A stretch of DNA of 64,000 nucleotides from Brachypterus glaber (GCA_958510825.1 OY294049.1:35616774-35680773), one strand, 5' to 3'. Shown: positions 30,294 through 39,537, counted from the first letter of the stretch. Translations and numbers: made by a program. The notes: generated from the letters alone by a model not told the origin.

Positions 30294-32255
30294 ATGGGGC
30301 TACAACGTTCTCCAAAAAGCGAGGGGAGGATGATAACCCGGCAGGCTGCCAAACAACCCAAGTCTGGACAACAACCTGGACTCGAAGATGCTGAAAGCAC
30401 CCCTTCCAGCAGTCGCGAGGTCCAAAACCAACTGTCCCGGCCGAGTGAGAGTGATGAGACCATCATACTTCAGGAAAATACGGGAGCAACCAGGCGTAAC
30501 CCAGGCCAAGGACTACCAAGGTTCCCTTCGCCACCCTCAACGGCGCCCACGTCACCAAATAGTGAAGTACACGTAGATAAAGGTAGGAGATTTCCATATA
30601 CTTTTTCGCACAATAGTACCGAACGAGATAAGGAACGATTACTTGAGGTCAACACTGAAGATATTGTGAAACGACATAGTTTAGATAATTTTTATAATAG
30701 AACTAAAAATGTAGAAATGCAATTTGGCCAAAATAATCGTACTTTACCTAATACTGACACTACAAATAGAAATAGGGTGGTTAGACAAACTGGGAACAGT
30801 TCAAATTTTCTTTTAGATCGCGCTTTTCCCGAAAATAACAGTAGGAATGAAAATAGGAATACATTTTCCGAGAATTTAAACCGCGATTTAAACAATTTAA
30901 ATTTGTACACTTCCTTGGCTACAAATAATCCGGGTATGTCGAGTAAAAATAAGGTAGTTACTCAAAATTATTCTACGCATGATAATAGGGTTGTTCATCC
31001 AATTTTAAATTTTCCCCAAGAAAATACAGTTAAGCCATATGATTTAACTGATAATAGGGTAGCTCAACAACAACATTTTTTTAATTCTGATTTTTCATAT
31101 TTTAATAGGGTACCTCCTCCTAATTTGAACATCCCACAGGGGGATACGTATCCTAATTCGGTTTATGAATATCGGGTGGAACAACAAGTTAATATTCCAC
31201 ATAATAATAATAGGGTCGTTCCACATATTTTCCCAAATGTTAATACAACGACACATTTCGATTCAAATAATGGGGTAGTTCCCCAAAATAATATTTTGCC
31301 GGATATTAATTCTGTGCCATACGTGAACCCAAATAATAGGGTCGTTCCACATATTTTCCCAAACGTTAATACAATGACACATTGCGATCGGAATAATAGG
31401 GTGGTTCATCAAAATAATAATTTTGCAAATAATAATAGGGTGGTTCCCCCCCAACAAAATCCAATAAATTTCGGAAGTCAAATGCCTGTAAATAATATTT
31501 TGCAACATGGTAATGACTTTGCAAATAAGAGGGTGGTTCCACAATTTTCTGCTAGTAATGTCTTGGTGGAAAGCAATAAAGTTTTACCTGAATTCCGGGA
31601 TGATGATACGTTACATCCCATAGAATTTATTCGGCTTTTGGAAAATGCGGTGCATACTTACGGTATTAACTTTAATATATTTCCGACTTGGTGCCAAAAT
31701 TTATTTAAAGATAAGGCTAAATATTGGGCCGATGCTGTACTTTATTCATTTGCTGATTTTAATAATTTTAAGTCGGCATTTATAAAGCATTTTTGGAACT
31801 CAACTCGGCAAATACAAATTAAATTAGAATTGGAAGCGGGTAGGTACCATGTTTCTTCTGGTTCTTATATTGATCATTTTCTTTTAAACGTTTCCAAGGC
31901 CAAGTTTTTGCAGCCGCCATATCCTGAACAGGACCTTATTGCGATTATAGCAAGACATTACAGTCCCACAATATCTGCTTCTCTTATTGGGGTAGGTAAT
32001 ATTACAGAAGCATTAGATAGGCTCCGGTTGGCGGACCATTTTAATACTTCTGCAAATTTTGAAAATAATACCAGGCGTTTCGTTAATAGGAATGATAATA
32101 CCAACTTTTCCCCTCGGGATAAGTGGGATAAACAAAATAAGGGCAATACTGCCAATACTAACAATAATAACTTCGAGAAAAAGTCAGGCAATTATAGGGT
32201 CTCGGCTATTTCTGAGGTATATGAAGAGGAAAATGAGGGAAACTCGGAAAACTAA
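30294..32255 (+). CDS. gag: Gag polyprotein of the LTR retrotransposon
   Basis: Structural protein that would form the cytoplasmic virus-like particle. I chose the ATG at 30294 (653 codons). The open frame extends upstream into the LTR, but only a TTG lies there, which is not a usual eukaryotic start. The first 150 residues are polar and Ser/Pro-rich. Residues about 159-415 hold a dozen degenerate N-R-V-V repeats in Asn-rich text. Residues about 430-620 form the capsid-like part (LHPIEFIRLLENA, WCQNLFKDKAKYWADAV, FKSAFIKHFW, then ALDRLRLADHF), which fits the retrotransposon gag family. No CCHC zinc knuckle follows; the C-terminus is Asn/Lys-rich and then acidic. The frame ends 12 bases beyond a GGGAAAC heptamer. 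It is longer than most gypsy Gag proteins because of the repeat region. Confidence 0.92.
   Translation: MGLQRSPKSEGRMITRQAAKQPKSGQQPGLEDAESTPSSSREVQNQLSRPSESDETIILQENTGATRRNPGQGLPRFPSPPSTAPTSPNSEVHVDKGRRFPYTFSHNSTERDKERLLEVNTEDIVKRHSLDNFYNRTKNVEMQFGQNNRTLPNTDTTNRNRVVRQTGNSSNFLLDRAFPENNSRNENRNTFSENLNRDLNNLNLYTSLATNNPGMSSKNKVVTQNYSTHDNRVVHPILNFPQENTVKPYDLTDNRVAQQQHFFNSDFSYFNRVPPPNLNIPQGDTYPNSVYEYRVEQQVNIPHNNNRVVPHIFPNVNTTTHFDSNNGVVPQNNILPDINSVPYVNPNNRVVPHIFPNVNTMTHCDRNNRVVHQNNNFANNNRVVPPQQNPINFGSQMPVNNILQHGNDFANKRVVPQFSASNVLVESNKVLPEFRDDDTLHPIEFIRLLENAVHTYGINFNIFPTWCQNLFKDKAKYWADAVLYSFADFNNFKSAFIKHFWNSTRQIQIKLELEAGRYHVSSGSYIDHFLLNVSKAKFLQPPYPEQDLIAIIARHYSPTISASLIGVGNITEALDRLRLADHFNTSANFENNTRRFVNRNDNTNFSPRDKWDKQNKGNTANTNNNNFEKKSGNYRVSAISEVYEEENEGNSEN
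31206..31457 (+). repeat. 126-bp in-frame tandem duplication within gag
   Basis: AGGGTCGTTCCACATATTTT at 31212 recurs at 31338, and the similarity continues through TTCCCAAA.GTTAATACAA and ACACATT.CGAT. The spacing of 126 bp equals 42 codons, so the frame is kept. The two units have diverged at several positions. Confidence 0.85.
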
Positions 32256-32309
32256 AGACCCCTCGTGTTACTGGTTCGGACACGGGGATATTTCAGGGTT
32301 TTAGAACCA
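32237..32309 (+). promoter_or_regulatory. Predicted -1 programmed frameshift signal (heptamer plus pseudoknot)
   Basis: G GGA AAC in the gag frame at 32237-32243 is a canonical X-XXY-YYZ heptamer. The pol frame (-1) has a TGA at 32234-32236 and opens exactly at this heptamer. Downstream, CCC-T-CGTGT (32260-32268) can pair with ACACGGGG (32280-32287) and the loop TGGTTC (32272-32277) can pair with GAACCA (32304-32309), forming an H-type pseudoknot with 3-base and 16-base crossing loops. The 16-base spacer after GGGAAAC is long; a second, less canonical site GGAAAAC (32246-32252) would give 7 bases. Confidence 0.65.
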
Positions 32310-35300
32310 ACAATAATTTCGTAAATAATCCAAAGTCAGATCTGCTTACAGATTGTGATTTTGACCACAGCCCAGATGCTGTGGATGTACGTTGTCCTGT
32401 GGTAAATATTACCATCGGAGACTTTTCTTTTCCGTGTTTAATTGACACTGGTAGTACGGTGTGTTGTCTTGCGCAAAATGTTTGGGAACAAATTACTGCT
32501 GCTGACCCAGCAATTCCCATATTTCCTGTTACTGGCGTAAAAGTTTCAGGTGCTTTTAAATCAAGGAATCGAAAAGTATCTCACCAGGTTCAACTTAATT
32601 TTAAATTTAACAGTCATGCTTTTCAGTTTGAGTTCTTATACGTACCCGATTTGGTATATCCTGTTCTTATAGGTTCAGATTTTCTTCGAACATTTAGTGC
32701 ATCTATCGATTTTAAACAAAAATGTATATTTTTGAAACATGGTTCAAAAATTGTTCAAGTTTCTGAAATGCAAACTTTACACGAATTGGAGCCTTTAGCT
32801 TCACTACGTGCTAATATTATTAACCAATGTAAAGATAATTTAATACTTAATTTGTCGGCACATTCTCATGATGAAAATTTTAGTTCGGTGATGAATAATG
32901 TTTCTTTAAATTCGAAGGACAAACTTATGTTTTTGACTTTGCTTCAAAAAAATAAAAACCTGTTTTCGAATATACCGGGCCGAGTCACTGTATATGAACA
33001 CAAAATTACCTTGCAGGATGATACGCCATTTTTTCAGAAACCGTATCCGATACCAGTAGCACACAGGGACGCTGTCCAAAAACAAATAAATCTTATGGAA
33101 CAGTGGGGTATAATTGAACGTTCTGAAACGGCGTATAGTAGTCCTCTATGCACTTCTGTAAAACGCGATGGCTCCGTGCGAGTTTGTCTGGATGCAAGGC
33201 GGTTAAATTTAGTAATGTACGCGGATTGTGAGATGCCTAGGTCATTAGACGATATTTTTAAAGGTTTAAAAAAACCTGTATTTATGTCAACTTTAGATCT
33301 AACGCATTCTTATTGGCAAATTCCGCTAAGAAAGGAAGATCGGCGTTTTACCGGCTTTCTGCATGGGACCAAGTCATATGTTTTTAAGGTGCTTCCATTT
33401 GGGCTTAAAACTGCGGTTGGAAGTTTTACGCGCTGTATGGATCAAATTTTAGGAAAGTTCAGGGATTTCGTTAAAATTTACGTTGACGATATTTTGATCG
33501 TGTCAAGTACATTCGAGGAACATCTCGAACATTTAAATTTAGTTTTTAAAAGACTATCAGAAGTAGGGTTTACCTTACGCTTGGATAAATGCAGGTTTTT
33601 TCAAGAGGAAGTAAACTTTCTTGGGTATACGCTGAATAGTACGGGAATACGTCCAGACAAATCTCGTACCGAGGCTATCGAAAACTTTGCGGTTCCACAG
33701 AACATAAAACAATTACGTGGGTTTTTGGGTCTGTGCAACTTTGATAGGTCATTTTGTAAAAACTTCTCTTCCGTCTCTGAGCCTTTGTTTTTGTTACTAC
33801 GTAAGAGTACAAAATGGTTTTGGGGTGAAGCTCAGCAGCAAGCTTTTTCTGAGCTTAAACTTTTATTGAGGGATAGTATTTTATTATACCACCCAAATTT
33901 TGACCTTGGGCTATTTATACAAGCCGATGCTAGTGATATTGGACTAGGGGCAGAGTTATTTCAACTCGTAGAGGGCGAGAAAAGGGTGGTTGCGCGGATT
34001 AGCAGGCTTCTGCTTAGTCGTGAGCGCTTGTATACTATATCTGAAAAAGAGTGTCTAGCCATAGTGTATGCATTAGCTAAATGGCGTACCCTATTAATTG
34101 GTCGTCATTTCACTATTTACAGTGACCATAAAGCACTTTCTTATTTGCACACATGTAGGCTTTTAACACCTAGAATCTCCCGGTGGGCTTTAGCAATTCA
34201 GGAATATGATTTCACGATTGAATATGTACCTGGCAAGTATAACATTGTTCCTGATATCTTGTCACGCTTTCCTAATTGCAGATTTCCCACGCCAAATGAC
34301 CGTTGTTTTAACATTAGTGCCATTACAAGAACTTTGCCGGAGGATATTTCAAGGGAACTTTTAAATATTTCTGAGCACCAGAAAAATGATCAGAAACTTA
34401 ATCTTATAAGAAGTAAAGTTCAAACTGATGCTAATACTCAAAGTAGGTTTGCCCTTCATAACGACATTCTCTGGATGCGTCGGGATGGGGACTCCGTTTA
34501 CCGACTTTGTATACCTAAACATTTAGTACCTCAATGTATTACTTCATATCATGTGGTAGGGGGTCACTTCGGGGTGTATAAAACGTGGTGTTCCTTAAAG
34601 AATGACCTCTGGTGGCAGAATATGCACTCTGATGTTAAAAAAGTAGTCCGTAGCTGTGACATTTGTCAGAAAGCAAAGGCTAGCCTTTTACCCAAGCCTA
34701 GTGCCCACGCGATCGTACCCCAGGGGCCTAATGATATACTTGCTATAGACCTATATGGGGCGCTTCCTATGTCTCGGGGGGGCGTAACGTACTTATGTGT
34801 TGTGGTTGACGTGTTCACAAAATATGTAACACTGTACCCGCTGAAAAAGGCTACAACACCAGCAATTTTAAATCATTTGAAAGGCTATTTCGATAAGTTC
34901 GGTACTCCCAATCGTATATTGACAGATCACGGGACCCAATTCACAAGCGATTTGTGGGTAGATACGCTAAAATCCCTAAATATTAAAAATGTACATTGTT
35001 CCGTAAGGCATGCTTGTGCAAACAATAGTGAGCGGACAATGCGCGAGTTAGGCCGACTTTTTAGAACCTACTGCCATGCTAAACATACTAGGTGGTCCCT
35101 AGAAGTTGAGCGTATTTCGGAACTGCTTAATAATGTGGTTCACGAAAGTTCTGGATTTTCCCCATATGAACTACAGTTTGGGAAACCACCTCCCTCACTG
35201 TTACCAAAAGGTTTGCAGTTAGAACCACCTGTGCAGTCAGATGCTCATGTGCGATTATTTTTAGCCAAGGAAAGTTTAGAATCTCGGGCAGCTCGTCGGA

Positions 35301-35542
35301 TGGTTAACAATCCCGGTCGTCCTTATTATCAGTTTCAACCAAACGACCTCGTTTTACTAAAATCAAATCCAGTGTCCTCAGCACTTCAAAAACAAACAAA
35401 AAAGTTTCTACTGTTATTCGAGGGTCCGTATCGGATTAAAAAACAAATTAGTTGTGCAACGTTTATTTTACGTCATCCGGATACTGACGAGGAAAGAGGC
35501 ATGTTCCATGCTTCGCATTTAAAAAGATATTTTTCCTCTTGA
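32237..35542 (+). CDS. pol: Pol polyprotein (protease, reverse transcriptase, RNase H, integrase), expressed by -1 frameshift
   Basis: About 1,101 codons without ATG at the start; expected as Gag-Pol fusion. The GTG at 32381 is not a credible start. Numbering from 32381: protease LIDTGST with DTGS at 22-25; reverse transcriptase with STLDLTHSYWQIPL (Asp 306), LPFGL and YVDD (367-370); RNase H with QADASD (Asp 516), SEKECLAIVYAL and YSDHKALSYL; integrase zinc-binding H..H..C..C (about 722-765), then catalytic Asp 790 (AIDLYG), Asp 849 (LTDHGTQF), Glu 884 (NNSERTMRELG), and a GPY motif near 1015. All catalytic residues are present and there is no stop or frameshift. The second Asp to Glu gap is 34 residues, one shorter than the usual D35E. 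The end lies 50 bases before the 3' LTR. Confidence 0.96.
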   Translation, partial: GKLGKLKTPRVTGSDTGIFQGFRTNNNFVNNPKSDLLTDCDFDHSPDAVDVRCPVVNITIGDFSFPCLIDTGSTVCCLAQNVWEQITAADPAIPIFPVTGVKVSGAFKSRNRKVSHQVQLNFKFNSHAFQFEFLYVPDLVYPVLIGSDFLRTFSASIDFKQKCIFLKHGSKIVQVSEMQTLHELEPLASLRANIINQCKDNLILNLSAHSHDENFSSVMNNVSLNSKDKLMFLTLLQKNKNLFSNIPGRVTVYEHKITLQDDTPFFQKPYPIPVAHRDAVQKQINLMEQWGIIERSETAYSSPLCTSVKRDGSVRVCLDARRLNLVMYADCEMPRSLDDIFKGLKKPVFMSTLDLTHSYWQIPLRKEDRRFTGFLHGTKSYVFKVLPFGLKTAVGSFTRCMDQILGKFRDFVKIYVDDILIVSSTFEEHLEHLNLVFKRLSEVGFTLRLDKCRFFQEEVNFLGYTLNSTGIRPDKSRTEAIENFAVPQNIKQLRGFLGLCNFDRSFCKNFSSVSEPLFLLLRKSTKWFWGEAQQQAFSELKLLLRDSILLYHPNFDLGLFIQADASDIGLGAELFQLVEGEKRVVARISRLLLSRERLYTISEKECLAIVYALAKWRTLLIGRHFTIYSDHKALSYLHTCRLLTPRISRWALAIQEYDFTIEYVPGKYNIVPDILSRFPNCRFPTPNDRCFNISAITRTLPEDISRELLNISEHQKNDQKLNLIRSKVQTDANTQSRFALHNDILWMRRDGDSVYRLCIPKHLVPQCITSYHVVGGHFGVYKTWCSLKNDLWWQNMHSDVKKVVRSCDICQKAKASLLPKPSAHAIVPQGPNDILAIDLYGALPMSRGGVTYLCVVVDVFTKYVTLYPLKKATTPAILNHLKGYFDKFGTPNRILTDHGTQFTSDLWVDTLKSLNIKNVHCSVRHACANNSERTMRELGRLFRTYCHAKHTRWSLEVERISELLNNVVHESSGFSPYELQFGKPPPSLLPKGLQLEPPVQSDAHVRLFLAKESLESRAARRMVNNPGRPYYQFQPNDLVLLKSNPVSSALQKQTKKFLLLFEGPYRIKKQISCATFILRHPDTDEERGMFHASHLKRYFSS

Positions 35543-35576
35543 GTTCCCTTATAACTTAGGATTTATAAGGTTACCC

Positions 35577-35592
35577 AAGATCGGGGGGGTGA
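35577..35592 (+). other. Polypurine tract (plus-strand primer)
   Basis: AAGATCGGGGGGGTGA directly before the 3' LTR. The seven-G run is typical of the RNase-H-resistant primer for plus-strand synthesis. Confidence 0.75.
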
Positions 35593-36138
35593 TGAGACAT
35601 AAAGTCTATTTTTTCAGTTAATGCTCGTTTCGCATTCACCAGCATATGGTTACTGCGACCCGGCGTTTGGATTATCGATAAGAAAGTCACACCACGGCGT
35701 GCTTACTTTATTTGCAAACAGTCGATATGCGAATTTTTTGCGCGGTTTTTTTTCTAAATTTTAATCCGTGTTGAAATCGTCCATTTGCTTTTATACGGCG
35801 TATCGAGTACTTCGTTTAAGATATAAAATATCCTTTGGACGTGAACAATTATAATTTGTTATAAATTTGTGTGTCTGGTATTTAGGTGAGTAATTAAAAC
35901 CATCATATATTATTTTTAATAATTTATTTCACTTTTTAAATATTATTTTGCCGAGATTGCACAATTTATTCTTGTTAAAAAAAGAATGCCTTAGAAATAT
36001 TTTAGGAAATATTTCTAATATACCGGTTGTATTTAGTTTTAGACGAAGTTACCAATAAAAGCCATCACCCCGAATATTTCGTTGTTTTTACAAATCCCAG
36101 CACCAACCACGCCCCCTGCTCTCCGCTATTTTGCCACA
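35593..36138 (+). repeat. 3' long terminal repeat (546 bp)
   Basis: TGAGACATAAAG to TTTTGCCACA; same length and, by eye, the same sequence as the 5' LTR. Confidence 0.95.
36054..36059 (+). terminator. Polyadenylation signal of the element
   Basis: AATAAA about 230 bp downstream of the LTR TATA-like box; would end the genomic RNA around 36075-36085. Confidence 0.5.
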
Positions 36139-36142
36139 CTAT
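36139..36142. repeat. Target site duplication of LTR element, right (CTAT)
   Basis: CTAT right after the 3' LTR, equal to 29702-29705. Confidence 0.85.
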
Positions 36143-36505
36143 ACCAATGGAATTGTTTTCAATTCGATCACAACAATTTTTTTTAGCTTATATTTCTTAA
36201 CAAGAGCCACACAATATCGTACAAAATATTTTCTTTGCACTACAGGTTTTTTCTGAAACTAAACCAATTTTATTTTTTTAACCCTGTATATTTTTGTATT
36301 TTTGAATTCAGAAAACAATTACTAAAAAATCATTTAATTATTTTTTTTATTTATTAAATAAAAACTAACTGACAAACAAAAAAAGTACGTCATTTTGTAG
36401 CCCTTACAATAGCGCACCAATACCTAAAACCTGCCAGCTCCTTGATGGTGATTTGTCTCAAGGTAAAAAACCTGCCATGTCATTTTTAATTCAATAAAAA
36501 TCAAG
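36143..36505. other. AT-rich flank of the LTR element
   Basis: Contains an ACCCTGTATA string at 36283, like the right terminus of TA-flanked elements, with no partner found. No gene. Confidence 0.4.
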
Positions 36506-36612
36506 CCCAAGTTAATTTCTCGCAGTCTTAAATCCCACGCTGCTACGCAGCTCGGGATTTAATACGCTAGGCTATAAAAAATGTCTTCTTCACCTTGGTG
36601 TATAATTACTAT
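36506..36612. mobile_element. MITE family B hairpin, partial
   Basis: CTTAAATCCCACGCTGCTAC, GCAGCTCGGGATTTAATACG, GGCTATAAAAAATGTCTTC, CACCTTGGTGTATAATTACT: most of one arm and the centre of the family B hairpin. Confidence 0.6.
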
Positions 36613-37004
36613 TAAATACGAGCCCAATATACATAGGTACTTTAAGATACTTGTGCTTAAAAGTGTGCCATTTTGAAATTAAATTAAAATCAAAATCACT
36701 TTTAAAACATGGCGCAAATTGGATTATTAAGGCCCGGGAATAGAATGTTAATTGGGTGTACCTATTAATTTTTTTTAATGATTTTTTTTTAATTTACTTT
36801 TCATAATTAAAATAGTATTTCAGTTAACCAATTTAAATAATTTTGTTACTGAAACATAATTATATTCATAATGTATTTTTCATAATTAAAAAAATCTAAT
36901 TTAAAGTTATTAATACCAAATAGATAGGTATACCTTTTTGACCCAACTGGGTACACTGTTAAAAAAAATCACTGAATTATACGGTATAAAATGATTTTTT
37001 TCTT
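36613..37004. other. AT-rich non-coding stretch
   Basis: A TACACTGTTAAAAAAAATCA string at 36951 resembles the CACTGTAAAAA ends seen at 24032 and 26769. Nothing else recognised. Confidence 0.35.
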
Positions 37005-37300
37005 CAAGCTTACTAAAATGTTTATATTTTATAACTGAACACACTAGTTAGAAGTGATCTATTTTTTTACAGTAAAAAAATGAGTTCATTGTTGTATGCC
37101 GTAAAAAAAAGTTAGCAAAACCACCACGGCAGCACTCTTTGACTTTGATGACAGCCATACTTCAAACTTGTTTGTTTATTATGTAAACAGGTGGTTGACT
37201 CAAGATTCCGTGCAAAAACCTTGTGTGAAATTGATTAAAAATGATTGCAAATGCTACATTAGACAAGTTACCATCGAAATCGCTAAAAGTGTGAGATTTA
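37005..37300 (-). mobile_element. Dispersed repeat family E, copy 2 (inverted)
   Basis: The minus strand matches 8390-8745: AAAAAATGAGTTCATTGTTG, CACTCTTTGACTTTGATGA and GCTACATTAGACAAGTTACC are complements of blocks in copy 1. Confidence 0.65.
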
Positions 37301-37458
37301 GACTATGAAAAAAAATTAAGATGAGCTAAGGAAAGTTTAAGTATATTTCGAAAGGGTTTTATTTATTTTATTTTAATAAAAAAACATACTTTATTACTGA
37401 ATAAATTAAATTCAAAAATTAATATTTAAAAAATATATATAGGATGCTTGAAGAAACA

Positions 37459-37592
37459 ATAGTATGTTTCACTCAGAGGAAAAGTGCTTTTTTTACTCTG
37501 TAGTTTCCGGACTCCGCTTCGCGTCGTCCATAAATTCTGCAGACTAGTAAAAAAAAGCTTCACTTTTCCTCTAAGTAAAACAATATACTATT
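37459..37592. mobile_element. Palindromic MITE
   Basis: TCACTCAGAGGAAAAGTGC and TTTTTTTACTCTGTAG face CTGCAGACTAGTAAAAAAAA and GCTTCACTTTTCCTCTAAGT, around a GC-richer centre GACTCCGCTTCGCGTCGTCC. Confidence 0.6.
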
Positions 37593-37613
37593 TTTCTATA
37601 TAATAAAATTGTA

Positions 37614-38512
37614 GAGGAATGTCGCCTAATTTCGGATACCATTTACAATGTATTCAATATTTAATACTCGGTATTACTTTTTAATATTTTTTTTATATAA
37701 CCAGATACAACTTATTATAGCGAACCATGATTTATTATAAAAGCAATTTTATTACAGTTTATTTTTTCCAAAAAACACGGTTAAAAAAAATCAGCGCATT
37801 TTTGTGCATTTGAAAAAGGGCTCCTAATTTCGGACATATCCGAAAAAATTTTTTCAAGAGTAGATCTGGATCCCATTGCTTATGTTTCTCGTTATTCCTT
37901 CACATTTAAGACGTAATTTAATCATTAAGCGATTTTCTACGAAATACTATAGGAACTATAATTTTAGATTCCCAATTTCGAATATCTTAGTATCTTAGGT
38001 AATTTTCGTTTTTTCAAAATTGTTTATCTTAGTTTGTTGTATCATTATAAAAAAAATAATTAATGGTTGGTTATCCTGAATAATAATTATCTTGCGGATA
38101 TCCGAAATTGAGAATCAAATGCACAAAAATGGTCTATCCGAAATTAGGCAACTTTCTGCTTTTTAGATTAGAAATTTCTGGAATGTTTACGTTTTCAAAT
38201 TGCTTAATTATGAATAGTGGATCAACTTAACATCATAACTTACCCAAGACAGAATCACGAACTTTTATAACGATTATTTATAAAATAAACAAGCATAATA
38301 ATGCAACTGAGCACAAAACTGCCATTTGCAATATAAACGATTTGTGCTGCCATTTACAGGGGAGAAGCTCTACCGTTATCATATTACAGGACGGATTTAG
38401 TTTGACTTTTGGCTTCACATAAAATTAGGTTTCTGTTTACCTTTGCAGACAGTATCTTAAATACACTACTATCCGAAATTTGGAAACCATCCGAAATTAG
38501 GCGCATTTCCTC
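37614..38512. mobile_element. 899-bp TA-flanked element, family F, copy 1
   Basis: Left end GAGGAATGTCGCCTAATTTC; right end, read inward, GAGGAAATGCGCCTAATTTC; TA on both sides (37612-37613 and 38513-38514). Seven copies of an A/C-CGAAATT-type box lie across it: three as AATTTCGGA in the left half and four as TCCGAAATT in the right half. No transposase frame. A second full copy is at 44028-44895. Confidence 0.8.
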
Positions 38513-38632
38513 TATTATTAATCTTTGAGCAATTAGTTTTTAAATATATTCTCAGATATCTTTGCCATTTTCAAAACTAATAAAATTTTGAAAATTTGCA
38601 CTTATCCAGGAACCACATTTTTATCCTTCATG

Positions 38633-38760
38633 GCAAGGTGTCCTTCACTTCCAGGCCACGCTACTGGACCTTCTAGTTGGCTTTGATATGTCCCACTGGG
38701 GTATAACATCCCTGCTACGCCAACAAAAGAAAAAATTACTAAAAATAATACTATGAATTT
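38633..38760 (+). mobile_element. Dispersed repeat family E, copy 3
   Basis: GTGTCCTTCACTTCCAGGCC, CTAGTTGGCTTTGATATG and AATTACTAAAAATAATACTA match 8245-8360. Confidence 0.6.
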
Positions 38761-39537
38761 GTTATTTTCAATTTGACAGTTTTGTATTTTGAGGCTTAAA
38801 ATTTGATTATAAAGTGGGAAAATGTTTAAAAAATGCGGATGAAATTATTAAAAAGTCCAGTTTTGCCTTTAAATGTCCTAGTGCAAAATATAACATTTTT
38901 TAAAAAACAACATACTCAAATTTTTTTTATTAATTTTGGTATTTGAGCCATTTCCTACAATAAAGTGCAAAATTAAGCTGCTTGGATCAAAGAAGATACT
39001 GTAGTTTCATGTAGGGGGCGAATGTCGTTTTTGTAAGACCTGCCAATTTTCAAAATTAAAATATATTTCTTCAGTGTAGAATTATCTAATTTTGGTATTA
39101 ATGTGTCTAATGTGAAAGATATAAATCACGTAAAATTAATATTATTCACTGAATGATTTACTTATAAGCCATAGTTATAAATAAATTACAAAATAAAGCA
39201 CTGTTTGTTGATAGTTATATTAGATGTGATAGTTTGATAGATAGGTATTTTATGCATCAGCACAAAAAATTTATATGAATTATTTTCATGCTGTAATATT
39301 TATTTTTAGTGCTATTTAATAGCCTTATTATAATACTAATTATACAGGGTGTTTACTTGTTTACCTGCAGCAGTTTTTAAATTATTTTATGCTACCTTGA
39401 GATCCTTGACACAATGTCAAAACAACCAATATCAAAAATGTTGCAATATTAGCAACAATTGTATTTATTATAGTAATATAAAAAAGACTTTATTCTGGTT
39501 CAGCTATAAAACAAATGGTTAATTATATATAAAAAAG
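38761..39537. other. AT-rich non-coding stretch
   Basis: TATACAGGGTGTTTACTTGT at about 39341 looks like another element terminus. If the remnant at 39538-39764 once had an internal region, it would lie here in minus orientation, but no gag or pol frame is visible. Confidence 0.4.

Larger units (their letters stand above)
29706..36138 (+). mobile_element. Complete Ty3/gypsy LTR retrotransposon, 6,433 bp
   Basis: Order: 5' LTR, gag, pol (protease, reverse transcriptase, RNase H, integrase), polypurine tract, 3' LTR, with a 4-bp target duplication. The domain order PR-RT-RH-IN, the YVDD active site and the GPY motif after integrase identify the Ty3/gypsy superfamily. The two LTRs show no differences by eye over 546 bp and both reading frames are open throughout, so insertion is recent. 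There is no envelope frame between pol and the 3' LTR (50 bases), so it is a retrotransposon rather than an errantivirus. Its clade within gypsy elements is not assigned. Confidence 0.97.

Noticed and set aside
32381..32383. Independent start of Pol at GTG
   Set aside because: The pol frame is open upstream to the frameshift heptamer at 32237; a fusion made by frameshifting is the simpler reading.
35543..35592. Envelope gene downstream of pol
   Set aside because: Only 50 bases separate the pol stop from the 3' LTR, so there is no room for an env frame.
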